Below, in pieces: positions 17,266 to 25,000 of a stretch of DNA of 64,000 nucleotides. Each line of letters starts with the position of its first letter. The stretch's first letter is position 1. Where the stretch lies: positions 25,469 to 89,468 of the forward strand of contig JASLDD010000290.1 in NCBI GenBank assembly GCA_030151725.1, given 5' to 3'. The notes under the pieces are model-generated. The model saw nothing but the letters and a program-made list of their open reading frames with translations. It was not told where the DNA came from and ran no database searches. A program made the translations under genes and the position numbers. This DNA is from Solirubrobacteraceae bacterium. GTDB lineage: Bacteria > Actinomycetota > Thermoleophilia > Solirubrobacterales > Solirubrobacteraceae.

Positions 17266-18272
17266 ACGCGCACCTCGTGGATGCGCTGCTCGGCGAAGTG
17301 GCACTCGACGCTGGCCGGCCCCGCGGGACCGGTGACGAGATGGGGCACCGGTGCCTGCTCGTGGCACTGGGGGAGATCGCGCCCGATTGGGCAGCGGGGC
17401 GCGAAGGAGCAGCCGCTGGGCAGCTTGGAGAGATCGGGGGGGAAGCCGGAGATGGCGGGCAGCGGTCCCTCGGCGAGGCGCTCAGGGTTGGGCACGCACT
17501 TGAGCAGCGCCTCGCTGTAGGGGTGGGTAGGCGCCGTGAAGATGTGATCGACGCCGGAGCTCTCGACGAAGCGCCCTGCGTACATCACGGCCACTGAGTC
17601 GCAGAAGTCGGACACGATGCCGAGGTTGTGGGTGATCAGGATGACGGCCGCGCGGTGCTCGTCGACGAGGCGGTCGAGCAGGGCCAGGACCTGCGCCTGG
17701 GTGGTCACGTCGAGGGCTGTGGTGGGCTCGTCGGCGATCAGCACACGGGGGTTGTTGGCGATGGCGATGGCGATGGCCACGCGTTGGCGCATGCCGCCGG
17801 AGTACTGATGGGGGTAGTCGTCCAGGCGCCGCTCGGCCTGGGAGATGTCGACCTCGCGCAGTAGCTCGGCGGCCCGCTTGCGGGCGGCGGCGCGGCGCAT
17901 GTCGGGGTTGTGTACGGCGAGGGCCTCCACGATCTGCGCGCCGATGGTCTTGACGGGGTCGAGCGCGCTCGAGGGGTCCTGCAGCACGAGCGCGATCTCC
18001 TTGCCCCTGACGGCTCCCAGCTGGCGGTCTGAGAGCTTTGAGATGTCGCGTCCGCCCAGCACGATCTCGCCGCCGAGCACACGACCCGGTGACTCGATCA
18101 GGCCGAGGATGGAGAGGGCGAGCGCCGACTTGCCCGAGCCGGACTCGCCGACCACGCCGAGTCGCTCGGTTGCGCGCAGGTCGAAGCTAACATCGCGCAC
18201 GGCATGCACGACGGACTCGCCGGTGTCGTACACGGTGCTGAGGTTGCGCACCGACAGAGCGAGGTCGTCCAT
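17262..18272 (-). CDS. Peptide/opine-type ABC transporter ATP-binding protein (DppD-like)
   Basis: A 336-residue ATPase partner. Walker A is GVVGESGSGKSALALSILGL, the signature is YSGGMRQRVAIAIAIANNPR, Walker B is VLIADEPTTALDV and the switch is LITHNLGIVSDF. The C-terminal extension SGCSFAPRCPIGRDLPQC is typical of DppD/OppD. Its ATG overlaps the stop of the permease gene by one base (TGATG). Together with the DppF-like protein it powers import of the solute delivered by the binding protein at 21491-23176. Confidence 0.92.
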   Translation of the reverse strand: MDDLALSVRNLSTVYDTGESVVHAVRDVSFDLRATERLGVVGESGSGKSALALSILGLIESPGRVLGGEIVLGGRDISKLSDRQLGAVRGKEIALVLQDPSSALDPVKTIGAQIVEALAVHNPDMRRAAARKRAAELLREVDISQAERRLDDYPHQYSGGMRQRVAIAIAIANNPRVLIADEPTTALDVTTQAQVLALLDRLVDEHRAAVILITHNLGIVSDFCDSVAVMYAGRFVESSGVDHIFTAPTHPYSEALLKCVPNPERLAEGPLPAISGFPPDLSKLPSGCSFAPRCPIGRDLPQCHEQAPVPHLVTGPAGPASVECHFAEQRIHEVRV

Positions 18273-19297
18273 CAGGCGGTGGCCACGGTGGAGATGCGCA
18301 CGCGCGGGTCGATGACTGCGTAGAGCAGGTCGACAACGAGGTTGACGAGCACGAACATGACGGCGCTGAGCAGGATGAAGGTCTGCACGACTGCGTAGTC
18401 CTGCTTGACGATGGCGTCGAACACCAGATCGCCGACTCCGGGCCAGTTGAAGACGCGTTCGATCAGAACGCTGCCGGCGAGGAATTCGCCGAGCACGAGC
18501 CCGCCGGCGGTGAGGGTGGGCAGGAAGGCGTTGGGGAGGGCGTGGCGGCGGAAGGCGGTCCAGCGGCGCAGGCCCTTACCACGGGCGACGGTGATGAACG
18601 GCTCGCGGGAGACCTCGAGCAGGTTGGCGCGCAGCAGCCGCACGATGAACGAGAACGACGACAGGCCGAGCGCAACAGCGGGCAGGATGAGGTGCTCGAG
18701 CGAGGCCCAGAACGTGCCGAACTGTCCTGCGATCAATGCGTCGAGCGTGTACATGTGCGTGACCGTCGGCGGCGCCGTCGACTGCAGGCCGAGCCGGCCC
18801 TCGGGTCCCGGCAAGAGGTGGAAGGAGCGGAAGAAGACGATCAGGAGCAGAAGCGCGATGAAGAACGGGGGCGTGCCGAAGCCCAGGTAGGAGACGCCGC
18901 GCAGGATGCGATCGGCGATCGGGCGCCGACGGTAGGTGACGAACAACGCACCGGCGACCGCCGCGAGCATCGCGATGAAGAACGAGAAGATCGCCAGCTC
19001 GATCGTCGCCGGCAGCCGTTCGCCGATCAGCGCACTGACGGACTTGCCGTCGGCATAGGAGTAACCCCAGTCGCCCTGGAAGAAGTGCGAGATGAACAGC
19101 CAGTACTGCGTGAAGATCGGTTTGTCGGTGCCGATCTGGTGGCTGACGGAGGCGACCGCCTGCGGTGTCCCGAGTGGCCCGACGATCAACCGAGCGGGGT
19201 TGCCCGGCAGCGCGCGCAGGAGCAGAAAGGCCAGCAGCGTCGCGCCGAATACCGCGCCGATCGAGCCGAGCACCCTCATTGCGATCACGCGGGCCAT
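18272..19297 (-). CDS. ABC transporter permease (DppB-like)
   Basis: A 341-residue inner-membrane permease with about six hydrophobic segments. The N-terminal GAVFGATLLAFLLLRALPGN carries the DppB-type RALPGNPA motif. The coupling loop is FITVARGKGLRRWTAFRRHA, the conserved EAA-type helix. The segment LAGSVLIERVFNWPGVGDLV is another family hallmark. It lies 6 bp downstream of the DppC-like gene and is translationally coupled to the first ATPase. Confidence 0.92.
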   Translation of the reverse strand: MARVIAMRVLGSIGAVFGATLLAFLLLRALPGNPARLIVGPLGTPQAVASVSHQIGTDKPIFTQYWLFISHFFQGDWGYSYADGKSVSALIGERLPATIELAIFSFFIAMLAAVAGALFVTYRRRPIADRILRGVSYLGFGTPPFFIALLLLIVFFRSFHLLPGPEGRLGLQSTAPPTVTHMYTLDALIAGQFGTFWASLEHLILPAVALGLSSFSFIVRLLRANLLEVSREPFITVARGKGLRRWTAFRRHALPNAFLPTLTAGGLVLGEFLAGSVLIERVFNWPGVGDLVFDAIVKQDYAVVQTFILLSAVMFVLVNLVVDLLYAVIDPRVRISTVATA

Positions 19298-19303
19298 GAC
19301 TGC

Positions 19304-20257
19304 CTACAGCCTCACGTACTGGCCGCGGGGGTCGAGCAGGTCGCGCATGCGGTCGGAGAGCATGCTCGCGGCGGTGACGGTGATGAGCAGGGCGACCCCT
19401 GGGCAGATTGAGATCCACCATTGTCCCGTGAGGGAGTAGGAGAGGCCTTCGGTCATCATCGCTCCCCACTCCGGCGTGGGGACCTGGGCGCCGAGGCCGA
19501 CGAAGCTGAGGCCCGCGAGGCCGAGAACGGCGTAGCCGAAGGCGGCGGCCATCTGGATGAAGAGCACGGGGAGCATGTGCGGGATGACATGCCGGTAGAT
19601 GATGCGCCCGCGCGTGGCGCCCATCGCGTGTGCGGCTTCGATGAATGGCAGTGAGCGAATGCGCAGGGCCTCGCTGCGCAAGAGGCGCGCGTACCAGGGC
19701 ACGGATACGAGCGCGACCCCGATGGCGGCGGTGTCGAGGCCGATGCCGAGCCCCACCGTGACCGCCATCGCGAGGATCAGTGGGGGAAAGGCGAGGATGG
19801 CATCCATCACCCGCATGACGACGCCGTCGCTGGCTCCTCCGATGGTGCCGGCGAGCAGTCCCACGAGACCGCCCACGATGGCCCCCGCGACAGTGATGAG
19901 AGTGGCCACCAGGAGCGAGATGCGCGCACCGGTGGCCACTCGCGCGAGCACGTCGCGCCCCAGCTGATCGGTGCCCAGCAGGTGGGAGAGGGAGGGCGAT
20001 TGGAGGGAGTTGATGAGGTCCTGCTTGTCGGGGCCGCTGCTCAAGAGGATGGGGGCGAAGACGGCGAACAGGACCAGCAGCGCGATCACGGCGAGCGGCA
20101 CGGCCAGCTTGCGGTCGGCAAGGACTGCGCGCAGCGCACGGACGGAGCGGGTGGACAGGTCGGCGCTGCCGCCCGGACCGCCGGGGCTGCCTGGTCCCTC
20201 GGGGCGCGTGGTGGCAAGGCCATCGCCGATGCTCAGAGATCCCGGGCCAACGCTCAA
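19304..20257 (-). CDS. ABC transporter permease (DppC-like)
   Basis: A 317-residue permease, first gene of the transporter operon. A glycine/proline-rich N-terminal tail of about 45 residues precedes the first membrane segment. Landmarks are LLGTDQLGRDVLARVATGAR (the DppC DxxGRDxxSR-type motif), the EAA loop FIEAAHAMGATRGRIIYRHV, and GAMMTEGLSYSLTGQWWISI. The start is a rare TTG with a GGAGAG ribosome site upstream. The intergenic region with the divergent BKACE gene (20311) is only 53 bp and contains operator site E. Confidence 0.92.
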   Translation of the reverse strand: MSVGPGSLSIGDGLATTRPEGPGSPGGPGGSADLSTRSVRALRAVLADRKLAVPLAVIALLVLFAVFAPILLSSGPDKQDLINSLQSPSLSHLLGTDQLGRDVLARVATGARISLLVATLITVAGAIVGGLVGLLAGTIGGASDGVVMRVMDAILAFPPLILAMAVTVGLGIGLDTAAIGVALVSVPWYARLLRSEALRIRSLPFIEAAHAMGATRGRIIYRHVIPHMLPVLFIQMAAAFGYAVLGLAGLSFVGLGAQVPTPEWGAMMTEGLSYSLTGQWWISICPGVALLITVTAASMLSDRMRDLLDPRGQYVRL

Positions 20258-20278
20258 GAGCGGCTCTCCGTTCGATTT

Positions 20279-20300
20279 GCCGATACAGCGTTCGGTATAT
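20279..20300. promoter_or_regulatory. Operator site E of the island
   Basis: The site reads CCGATACAGCGTTCGGTATA at its core, 11-32 bp upstream of the BKACE start and 22-43 bp upstream of the DppC-like start on the other strand. It fits the ATAYCG family loosely (minus strand ATATACCGAACG). Its location would let one regulator control both divergent units. Confidence 0.5.
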
Positions 20301-20310
20301 TACGGCCGCA

Positions 20311-21129
20311 ATGAGCCAGCCCGCGATGCTCACTTGCGCGGTGGCCGGAGGCGTGGTCACGGGCAACCCCCACCAGCCGGTCAACCGCGACGATGTGATC
20401 AGGGAGGCCGTGGGGGCAGCCAAGGCAGGGGCCAGCATCCTGCACATCCACGCTCGCACGGTCGACGGCGAGATGACGCAGGCGCCGGAGGACTACGTGG
20501 CGATCAAGCAGGCGATTCGCGAGCAGGTGGATGACGTGGTGCTCAACTTCACCACTGGGGGCAAGCTGGGAGCGCCGGCCGAGGAGCGCCGCCGCTCGCT
20601 GCACGCGCAGCCGGAAGTGGCGTCGCTGAACTGCGGCTCCATCAACTTCGGGCCTGACGACGTGGTGTTCCTGAATCCGAGGTCTTTGATTGCAGAGCTC
20701 GCCGAGGAGATGGCCCAGCGCGGGATCGTCCCGGAGTACGAGTGCTTCGACATCGGCATGGCGCTCACGGCGGCAAAGCTCACGGCGTCGGCCCATGGGG
20801 CGAAGGGACTGATGCACATGGTGCTTGGAGTGATCGGTGGGGCGCCGCCGACGGTGGAGACGATCACGCTGTTCGCGAGGCTCGTGCCTGAGGGCATTCC
20901 GTGGATGGTGACTGCGATTGGACGACACAACTTCCCGATGATGGCGGTTACTCTGGCGCTTGGGGGTCACATACGCACAGGGCTCGAGGACGTGGTGTAT
21001 GTGGCGCCGGGCGAGTACGCGGAGTCCAACGAGCAGCTGGTGAGGCGTGCGAGGGCTCTCTGCAAAGCGGTCGGCCGCCCGGTGGCGACCCCGGCGCAGG
21101 CGCGCTCGATTCTGGGCGTGGAAGGCTGA
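20311..21129 (+). CDS. Beta-keto acid cleavage enzyme (BKACE/DUF849 family)
   Basis: A 272-residue zinc TIM-barrel enzyme. BKACE proteins condense a beta-keto acid with acetyl-CoA and split it to acetoacetate plus a new acyl-CoA; the founding member, Kce, acts in lysine fermentation. The zinc histidines lie in ILHIHART (about residues 45 and 47), with NCGSINFGPDDVVFLN, PEYECFDIGMALTAAKL and WMVTAIGRHNFPMMA following the family pattern. It is divergent from the transporter operon. It offers a route from a transaminated keto acid to CoA esters that the island's acyl-CoA dehydrogenase and hydratase could use. Confidence 0.88.
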   Translation: MSQPAMLTCAVAGGVVTGNPHQPVNRDDVIREAVGAAKAGASILHIHARTVDGEMTQAPEDYVAIKQAIREQVDDVVLNFTTGGKLGAPAEERRRSLHAQPEVASLNCGSINFGPDDVVFLNPRSLIAELAEEMAQRGIVPEYECFDIGMALTAAKLTASAHGAKGLMHMVLGVIGGAPPTVETITLFARLVPEGIPWMVTAIGRHNFPMMAVTLALGGHIRTGLEDVVYVAPGEYAESNEQLVRRARALCKAVGRPVATPAQARSILGVEG

Positions 21130-21273
21130 GATGGCGCAATCCGCCATCGGGCGACTCACTTGCATGCGCGTCGGCTCGACAATGGTCTAGCCTGATCCAT
21201 CAAATCGAACAGCTCCGATTTCTTGTAGCGAGACGACTGGCGGGGGAAACGAGCCACGCAAGCCTCCCAGTTG

Positions 21274-21294
21274 GCATATCGATCAGTCGATTCG
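21274..21294. promoter_or_regulatory. Operator site F of the island
   Basis: GCATATCGATCAGTCGATTC, in the 361-bp region between the BKACE gene and the solute-binding protein gene. It is one of two family sites flanking a 20-bp perfect palindrome (21343-21362). No gene is visible in this region. Confidence 0.55.
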
Positions 21295-21342
21295 GAACGT
21301 AGAGCCCAGCCATCCCCTTGTCAAGCGACCCCTGCATAACGA

Positions 21343-21362
21343 CTTTGGACACGTGTCCAAAG
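21343..21362. promoter_or_regulatory. 20-bp perfect palindrome in the solute-binding protein promoter region
   Basis: CTTTGGACACGTGTCCAAAG is identical to its own reverse complement. It lies 129-148 bp upstream of the solute-binding protein start, midway between operator sites F and G. GGACACGTGTCC-type palindromes are typical TetR or LacI operators, so a second regulator may act here. This is a symmetry-based inference. Confidence 0.55.
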
Positions 21363-21422
21363 CATGAAGAAGCGCTTGTGACACCGGCCCTTGACGGACG
21401 GATGGGCAGCCGAGTAGGTTTG

Positions 21423-21444
21423 GCATATCGACTGATCGTCTTGC
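21423..21444. promoter_or_regulatory. Operator site G of the island
   Basis: The site begins GCATATCGACTGATCGTCTT, 47-68 bp upstream of the solute-binding protein start, a usual place for an operator overlapping the promoter. It matches site D (minus strand of 10622-10643) at 18 of 22 positions. Confidence 0.6.
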
Positions 21445-21490
21445 ACATCGAGCGAGAGAGACCAGAGACTGCACTAGCGATGGAGGCCCG

Positions 21491-23176
21491 ATGAAGCGCA
21501 CTACAAGGCAAGGCACCCAAGGACGGCTGAGCGTCATGTCGGCTCTGATGGGGATCGGCGCTGTGTTGGCCCTGGCGGCGTGTGGGAGCAGCTCGAGCTC
21601 CAGCACGTCCGCATCAAGCTCAACGGGCCTGAGCAAAGCAGCGAGCAATCCGAGCGCGACTTTGATCGTCAACAATTCGGTCCCCGTGGCGACACTGGAC
21701 CCGGGGCTGACGACGAACGACCAGGACCCGGGCTTCGACGGGGCGATGTACTCGACGCTGACGCAGGTGACCCAGAGTCCCGGCAAGGTTGCGGGCACGA
21801 CTGAGCAGAACCTGGCGATCACGGCGGTGAAGCCGTATGTGGCGCAGTCGTACAAGTACTCAAACGGCGACCGCACCCTCACGTTCCAGATCCGTCCGGG
21901 GCTGAAGTTCCCGAGTGGCGATGCGTTGGACGCGAAGGCTGTGGTGTGGTCGATCGAACGTGACATCAAGCTTGAAGAGGGTGGCTACTCGGTGCTCGAG
22001 GAAACCGACTACACGCCACCGCTGATCAAGTCGGTGAAGGCGACGGGCCCGTTGACGGTGGTCTTCCAGTACAAGCGCCCGGCGCCAAACCAGTTGCAAG
22101 TGCTCTCGACGCCGACGGCGGGGGCGATCTATGACCCGAAGCTGGTGGAAGAACACGGCGGCGTGAAGAAGGCCACTCCAAACGAATGGCTGGCAAGCCA
22201 CGATGCCGGCTATGGCCCGTATCTGATGAAGAGCTACAGCCCCAACCACCAGTTGGTGTTGGAAGCGAACCCAAGCTTCTTTGAACAGCCGAAGACAAAG
22301 AAGATCATCCTCAACTTCATCCCCGACAACGAAACGCTGCTGCTGGACGCACAGTCGGGTGCAGCGGACATCACGCTGGGGCTGACCAACCAGGCTGCAC
22401 ACAGCTTGGTGGGCAACTCGTGCTGCACGGTGGCGTCGTTCAAGTCACGCCAGGCAGAGACCCTGAACTTCCCCGAGAACAGCAAAAACCCGTTCTTCAA
22501 GAACCAGGACTTCCGCCAGGCGCTCAGCTACGCGTTCCCATATGAAGCGATCCTGCAGAAGGTGGCCTACGGCTACGGCAAGCTGTACTTCGGCGAGTGG
22601 ATGCCGTCGTACTCGTGGTATGACGCCAAAGTGGGAGCACCCCGTCCGACGGACCTGAACAAGGCCAAAGAACTGCTGACCAAGTCGGGGATCAAGACGC
22701 CGGTGAGCTTCACCATCTATGTCGGGCAGGGTGACAACATCGGCAAGGAAATCGCAACTGCGGCTTCCGGTGCATGGCAGGCGCTGGGTGTGAACGCCAA
22801 AGTGCAGGTGGTATCGGCGGCAGCGTTCCTGGAAGTCGTGTACACCAACCACGCAGGTGCGTCGGTGTTCCTGGACGGGCCGCAGGTTGTGGCACCGGAC
22901 TACCACTGGGCGTATGACCTGCAGTGTCCTCCCAACAACCAGTTCAACGACACCGACATATGCATCCCGGCGGCTGACAAGCTGATGAAACAGGTCGCCA
23001 TCACGACCCAGGAACCGCTGCGTCAGGAACTGATCAACAAGGCGGATGAGTACTACATCGAAGCCACACCGCGGATCTGGGTATATGACAGCGAACTGGT
23101 GGCGGTGCTCGGCAAGAACGTGACGGGCTACTACTCGAGCGATTTGCCCGACATGCGCTTCTGGGCCAAGGGCTGA
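21491..23176 (+). CDS. ABC transporter solute-binding lipoprotein (family 5)
   Basis: A 561-residue lipoprotein that captures a peptide-like or opine-like solute for the Dpp-type transporter at 16222-20257. Basic residues and a hydrophobic stretch lead to the lipobox ALAACG (lipidated Cys31), then a serine-rich linker. The body follows SBP family 5: TFQIRPGLKFPSGDALDAKA, VVWSIERD, GTGPY-like DAGYGPYLMKSYSPNHQLVL, and NPFFKNQDFRQALSYAF. Codon use is unusual: between 22141 and 23160 about 14 of 18 Glu codons are GAA, whereas neighbours favour GAG. The gene is separated from its permeases, as a single unit with its own operators. Confidence 0.93.
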   Translation: MKRTTRQGTQGRLSVMSALMGIGAVLALAACGSSSSSSTSASSSTGLSKAASNPSATLIVNNSVPVATLDPGLTTNDQDPGFDGAMYSTLTQVTQSPGKVAGTTEQNLAITAVKPYVAQSYKYSNGDRTLTFQIRPGLKFPSGDALDAKAVVWSIERDIKLEEGGYSVLEETDYTPPLIKSVKATGPLTVVFQYKRPAPNQLQVLSTPTAGAIYDPKLVEEHGGVKKATPNEWLASHDAGYGPYLMKSYSPNHQLVLEANPSFFEQPKTKKIILNFIPDNETLLLDAQSGAADITLGLTNQAAHSLVGNSCCTVASFKSRQAETLNFPENSKNPFFKNQDFRQALSYAFPYEAILQKVAYGYGKLYFGEWMPSYSWYDAKVGAPRPTDLNKAKELLTKSGIKTPVSFTIYVGQGDNIGKEIATAASGAWQALGVNAKVQVVSAAAFLEVVYTNHAGASVFLDGPQVVAPDYHWAYDLQCPPNNQFNDTDICIPAADKLMKQVAITTQEPLRQELINKADEYYIEATPRIWVYDSELVAVLGKNVTGYYSSDLPDMRFWAKG

Positions 23177-23210
23177 GCAGGCACAAAAAAGAGACTCCAA
23201 GAGAGAGAAG

Positions 23211-23280
23211 GACCGGGCCACATGTGGCCCGGTCAGGGGCCGCACATGTGCGGCCCCACGGCTGGCGCATGCGCCAGCCG
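23211..23280. repeat. Three tandem perfect palindromes between convergent genes
   Basis: Palindrome 1 (23211-23234, 24 bp, half GACCGGGCCACA), palindrome 2 (23236-23257, 22 bp, half GGGGCCGCACA) and palindrome 3 (23259-23280, 22 bp, half CGGCTGGCGCA) stand end to end, each separated by a single A. All are perfect and centred on CATG. They fill the gap between the solute-binding protein and the GDSL hydrolase, which converge. The simplest role is a bidirectional terminator or an mRNA 3' end stabiliser, but no U-tract follows any of them. Confidence 0.85.
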
Positions 23281-23288
23281 AACAACAG

Positions 23289-23915
23289 TCACATCGCTCC
23301 CGTGCGTGCCTCGGTCAGCCAGGTGAGCAGGCCGCGCTCGATCAGCAGCTGCGCAAGCGTCTGGTAGCCGGCGGCTCCCGGGTGCGCGCCATCGCCGGCG
23401 CTCACCTCTGACATCCAAACAGGCGACTCCAAGAGGGGCTCCACCACGCCTATGAAGGGCCTGTCCCGCAGGGCGCAGAGGTGGGCGAAGGACGCGGAGA
23501 GATCGCCGATGCGCCGATTCTGATCGGCGTCGTCGACCGGGGCCGGGCCGATGACGAACGGGGCGATGTCCAGCGTGCTCGCCTCCTCGAGTAGTGCGGA
23601 CAGGGCGCTGACTGAGCTCTCGGCAGGCACACGAACGGAGCCATTCTCGAAGGTCGTGTCGTTGGCCCCGAAGGACACCACCAGCCGGTGATCCGCCCCG
23701 GGCGCCATCCGTGGCATCGCCTCCGCCCGCCAGCGTGTCGCCACCTGGATGGAAGTCTCGCGCCGCACGCCGAGGTTGTAGGTGGTCAACGGCGTTCCCC
23801 GCACGAAGCAGGCGCTCGTAACACGCGCGACCCAGCCTCCCCCGGCGGGGTCTCCGACGCCTGCTACCAGAGAGTCACCAATGAAGAGGGCGCGTCGAGG
23901 CGCAAGGTCGCTCAT
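23289..23915 (-). CDS. GDSL/SGNH-family hydrolase
   Basis: A 208-residue esterase-like protein. Block I is RALFIGDSLVAGVGD with the nucleophile serine, block III is VVSFGANDTTF (the GxND motif), and block V is AGDGAHPGAAGYQTLAQLL with the Asp-x-x-His pair. No signal peptide is visible, so it is probably cytoplasmic. SGNH enzymes remove acyl or other ester groups. It converges on the solute-binding protein across the triple palindrome and is divergent from the alcohol dehydrogenase. Its link to the island is only positional. Confidence 0.9.
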   Translation of the reverse strand: MSDLAPRRALFIGDSLVAGVGDPAGGGWVARVTSACFVRGTPLTTYNLGVRRETSIQVATRWRAEAMPRMAPGADHRLVVSFGANDTTFENGSVRVPAESSVSALSALLEEASTLDIAPFVIGPAPVDDADQNRRIGDLSASFAHLCALRDRPFIGVVEPLLESPVWMSEVSAGDGAHPGAAGYQTLAQLLIERGLLTWLTEARTGAM

Positions 23916-23965
23916 GCGATGAGTATCTCGCGGCCGGCCCGTCCTAGTAGGCTCACGTCCGAGCC

Positions 23966-25000
23966 ATGAGAGCAGTCACCTTCCAGGCCCCCGGCGTGGT
24001 CAGCGTCGAGGATCGGCCCGAGCCGGAGATCGTCGATGCGGAAGACGCGATCGTCAAGATCGAGGCCACGGGAGTGTGCGGCTCGGACCTGCACATCTTC
24101 CACGGGCGCGTGCAGATCGAGCCGGGCTTCACCATCGGCCACGAGTATGTGGGCACGGTGGTGGCCGTCGGCGATGCCGTTACGCGGGCCGCCGTGGGCG
24201 ACCGCGTTCTGGGCTGCTTTCAGGCTGCGTGCGGGAGCTGCTGGTTCTGCCGCCGCGGCCTCTACCACCGCTGCGATCACTCCCGCACCTTCGGCCATGG
24301 TGCAACGCTCGGCTCGCTGCAGGGCACGCAGGCGGAGATGGCGCTGGTCCCGCACGCCAACCTCGTGCTGCGCAAGGTGCCTGAGGGGATGAGCAGCGAC
24401 GTGGCGCTGTTTGCGGGCGATGTGATGGGTACGGGCTTTCATGCCGTCGACTCCAGCGGTCTGCGCCCAGGCGACGTGGCCGCCGTTCTTGGGCTCGGTC
24501 CTGTTGGGCTATGTGCCGTCCAGGCCGCTCGCGCTGCCGGCGCGGCTCACGTGTTCGCCATCGACAGCGTCCCCGAGCGCCTGGCAATGGCTGAGTCCTT
24601 TGGCGCCGAGCCCCTGCATCTGGGCGAGCACGACGTGCGCGCTGCCGTGCGCGGTGCCACCGAGGGTCGGGGCGTGGATGTGGCGATCGACGCCGTGGGC
24701 GATCCCAAGGTCCTGGAGAGCGCCATCCGCATCACGCGCGCCTGCGGGTCCATCCAATGCATCGGCGTCTATGCAGAGCGCACCGAGGTGCACATGGGCC
24801 TTCTGTGGCTCAAGTCGCTCACCCTGCGCGGCGGGCAGGCCAACGTGATCGGCCATGTTGACCGCGTGCTCGCCATGCTCTCCGCCGGCGTGCTCGACCC
24901 CACGGCGCTCGTTACCCGCCACATGAAGCTCGAGGAAGCGCCCGAGGCCTACGCGGTGTACGACCGCCGCGAAGCACTCAAGATCGTGCTCACGCCTTAA
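23966..25000 (+). CDS. Zinc-dependent alcohol dehydrogenase
   Basis: A 344-residue medium-chain dehydrogenase. The catalytic zinc ligands lie in ATGVCGSDLHIFHG and FTIGHEYVGTVVAV. The structural zinc loop ACGSCWFCRRGLYHRC has the four spaced cysteines. The Rossmann motif is AAVLGLGPVGLCAVQAARAA, followed by an acidic residue (FAIDS), which favours NAD over NADP. Its substrate could be a semialdehyde or alcohol from the island pathway, but the sequence does not decide this. It converges with the MaoC-like gene, overlapping it by 4 bp. Confidence 0.92.
   Translation: MRAVTFQAPGVVSVEDRPEPEIVDAEDAIVKIEATGVCGSDLHIFHGRVQIEPGFTIGHEYVGTVVAVGDAVTRAAVGDRVLGCFQAACGSCWFCRRGLYHRCDHSRTFGHGATLGSLQGTQAEMALVPHANLVLRKVPEGMSSDVALFAGDVMGTGFHAVDSSGLRPGDVAAVLGLGPVGLCAVQAARAAGAAHVFAIDSVPERLAMAESFGAEPLHLGEHDVRAAVRGATEGRGVDVAIDAVGDPKVLESAIRITRACGSIQCIGVYAERTEVHMGLLWLKSLTLRGGQANVIGHVDRVLAMLSAGVLDPTALVTRHMKLEEAPEAYAVYDRREALKIVLTP

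Noticed and set aside
18576..20459. Long minus-strand frame overlapping the permease genes
   Set aside because: The translation is Arg/Pro/His-rich and out of frame with the DppB and DppC motifs.
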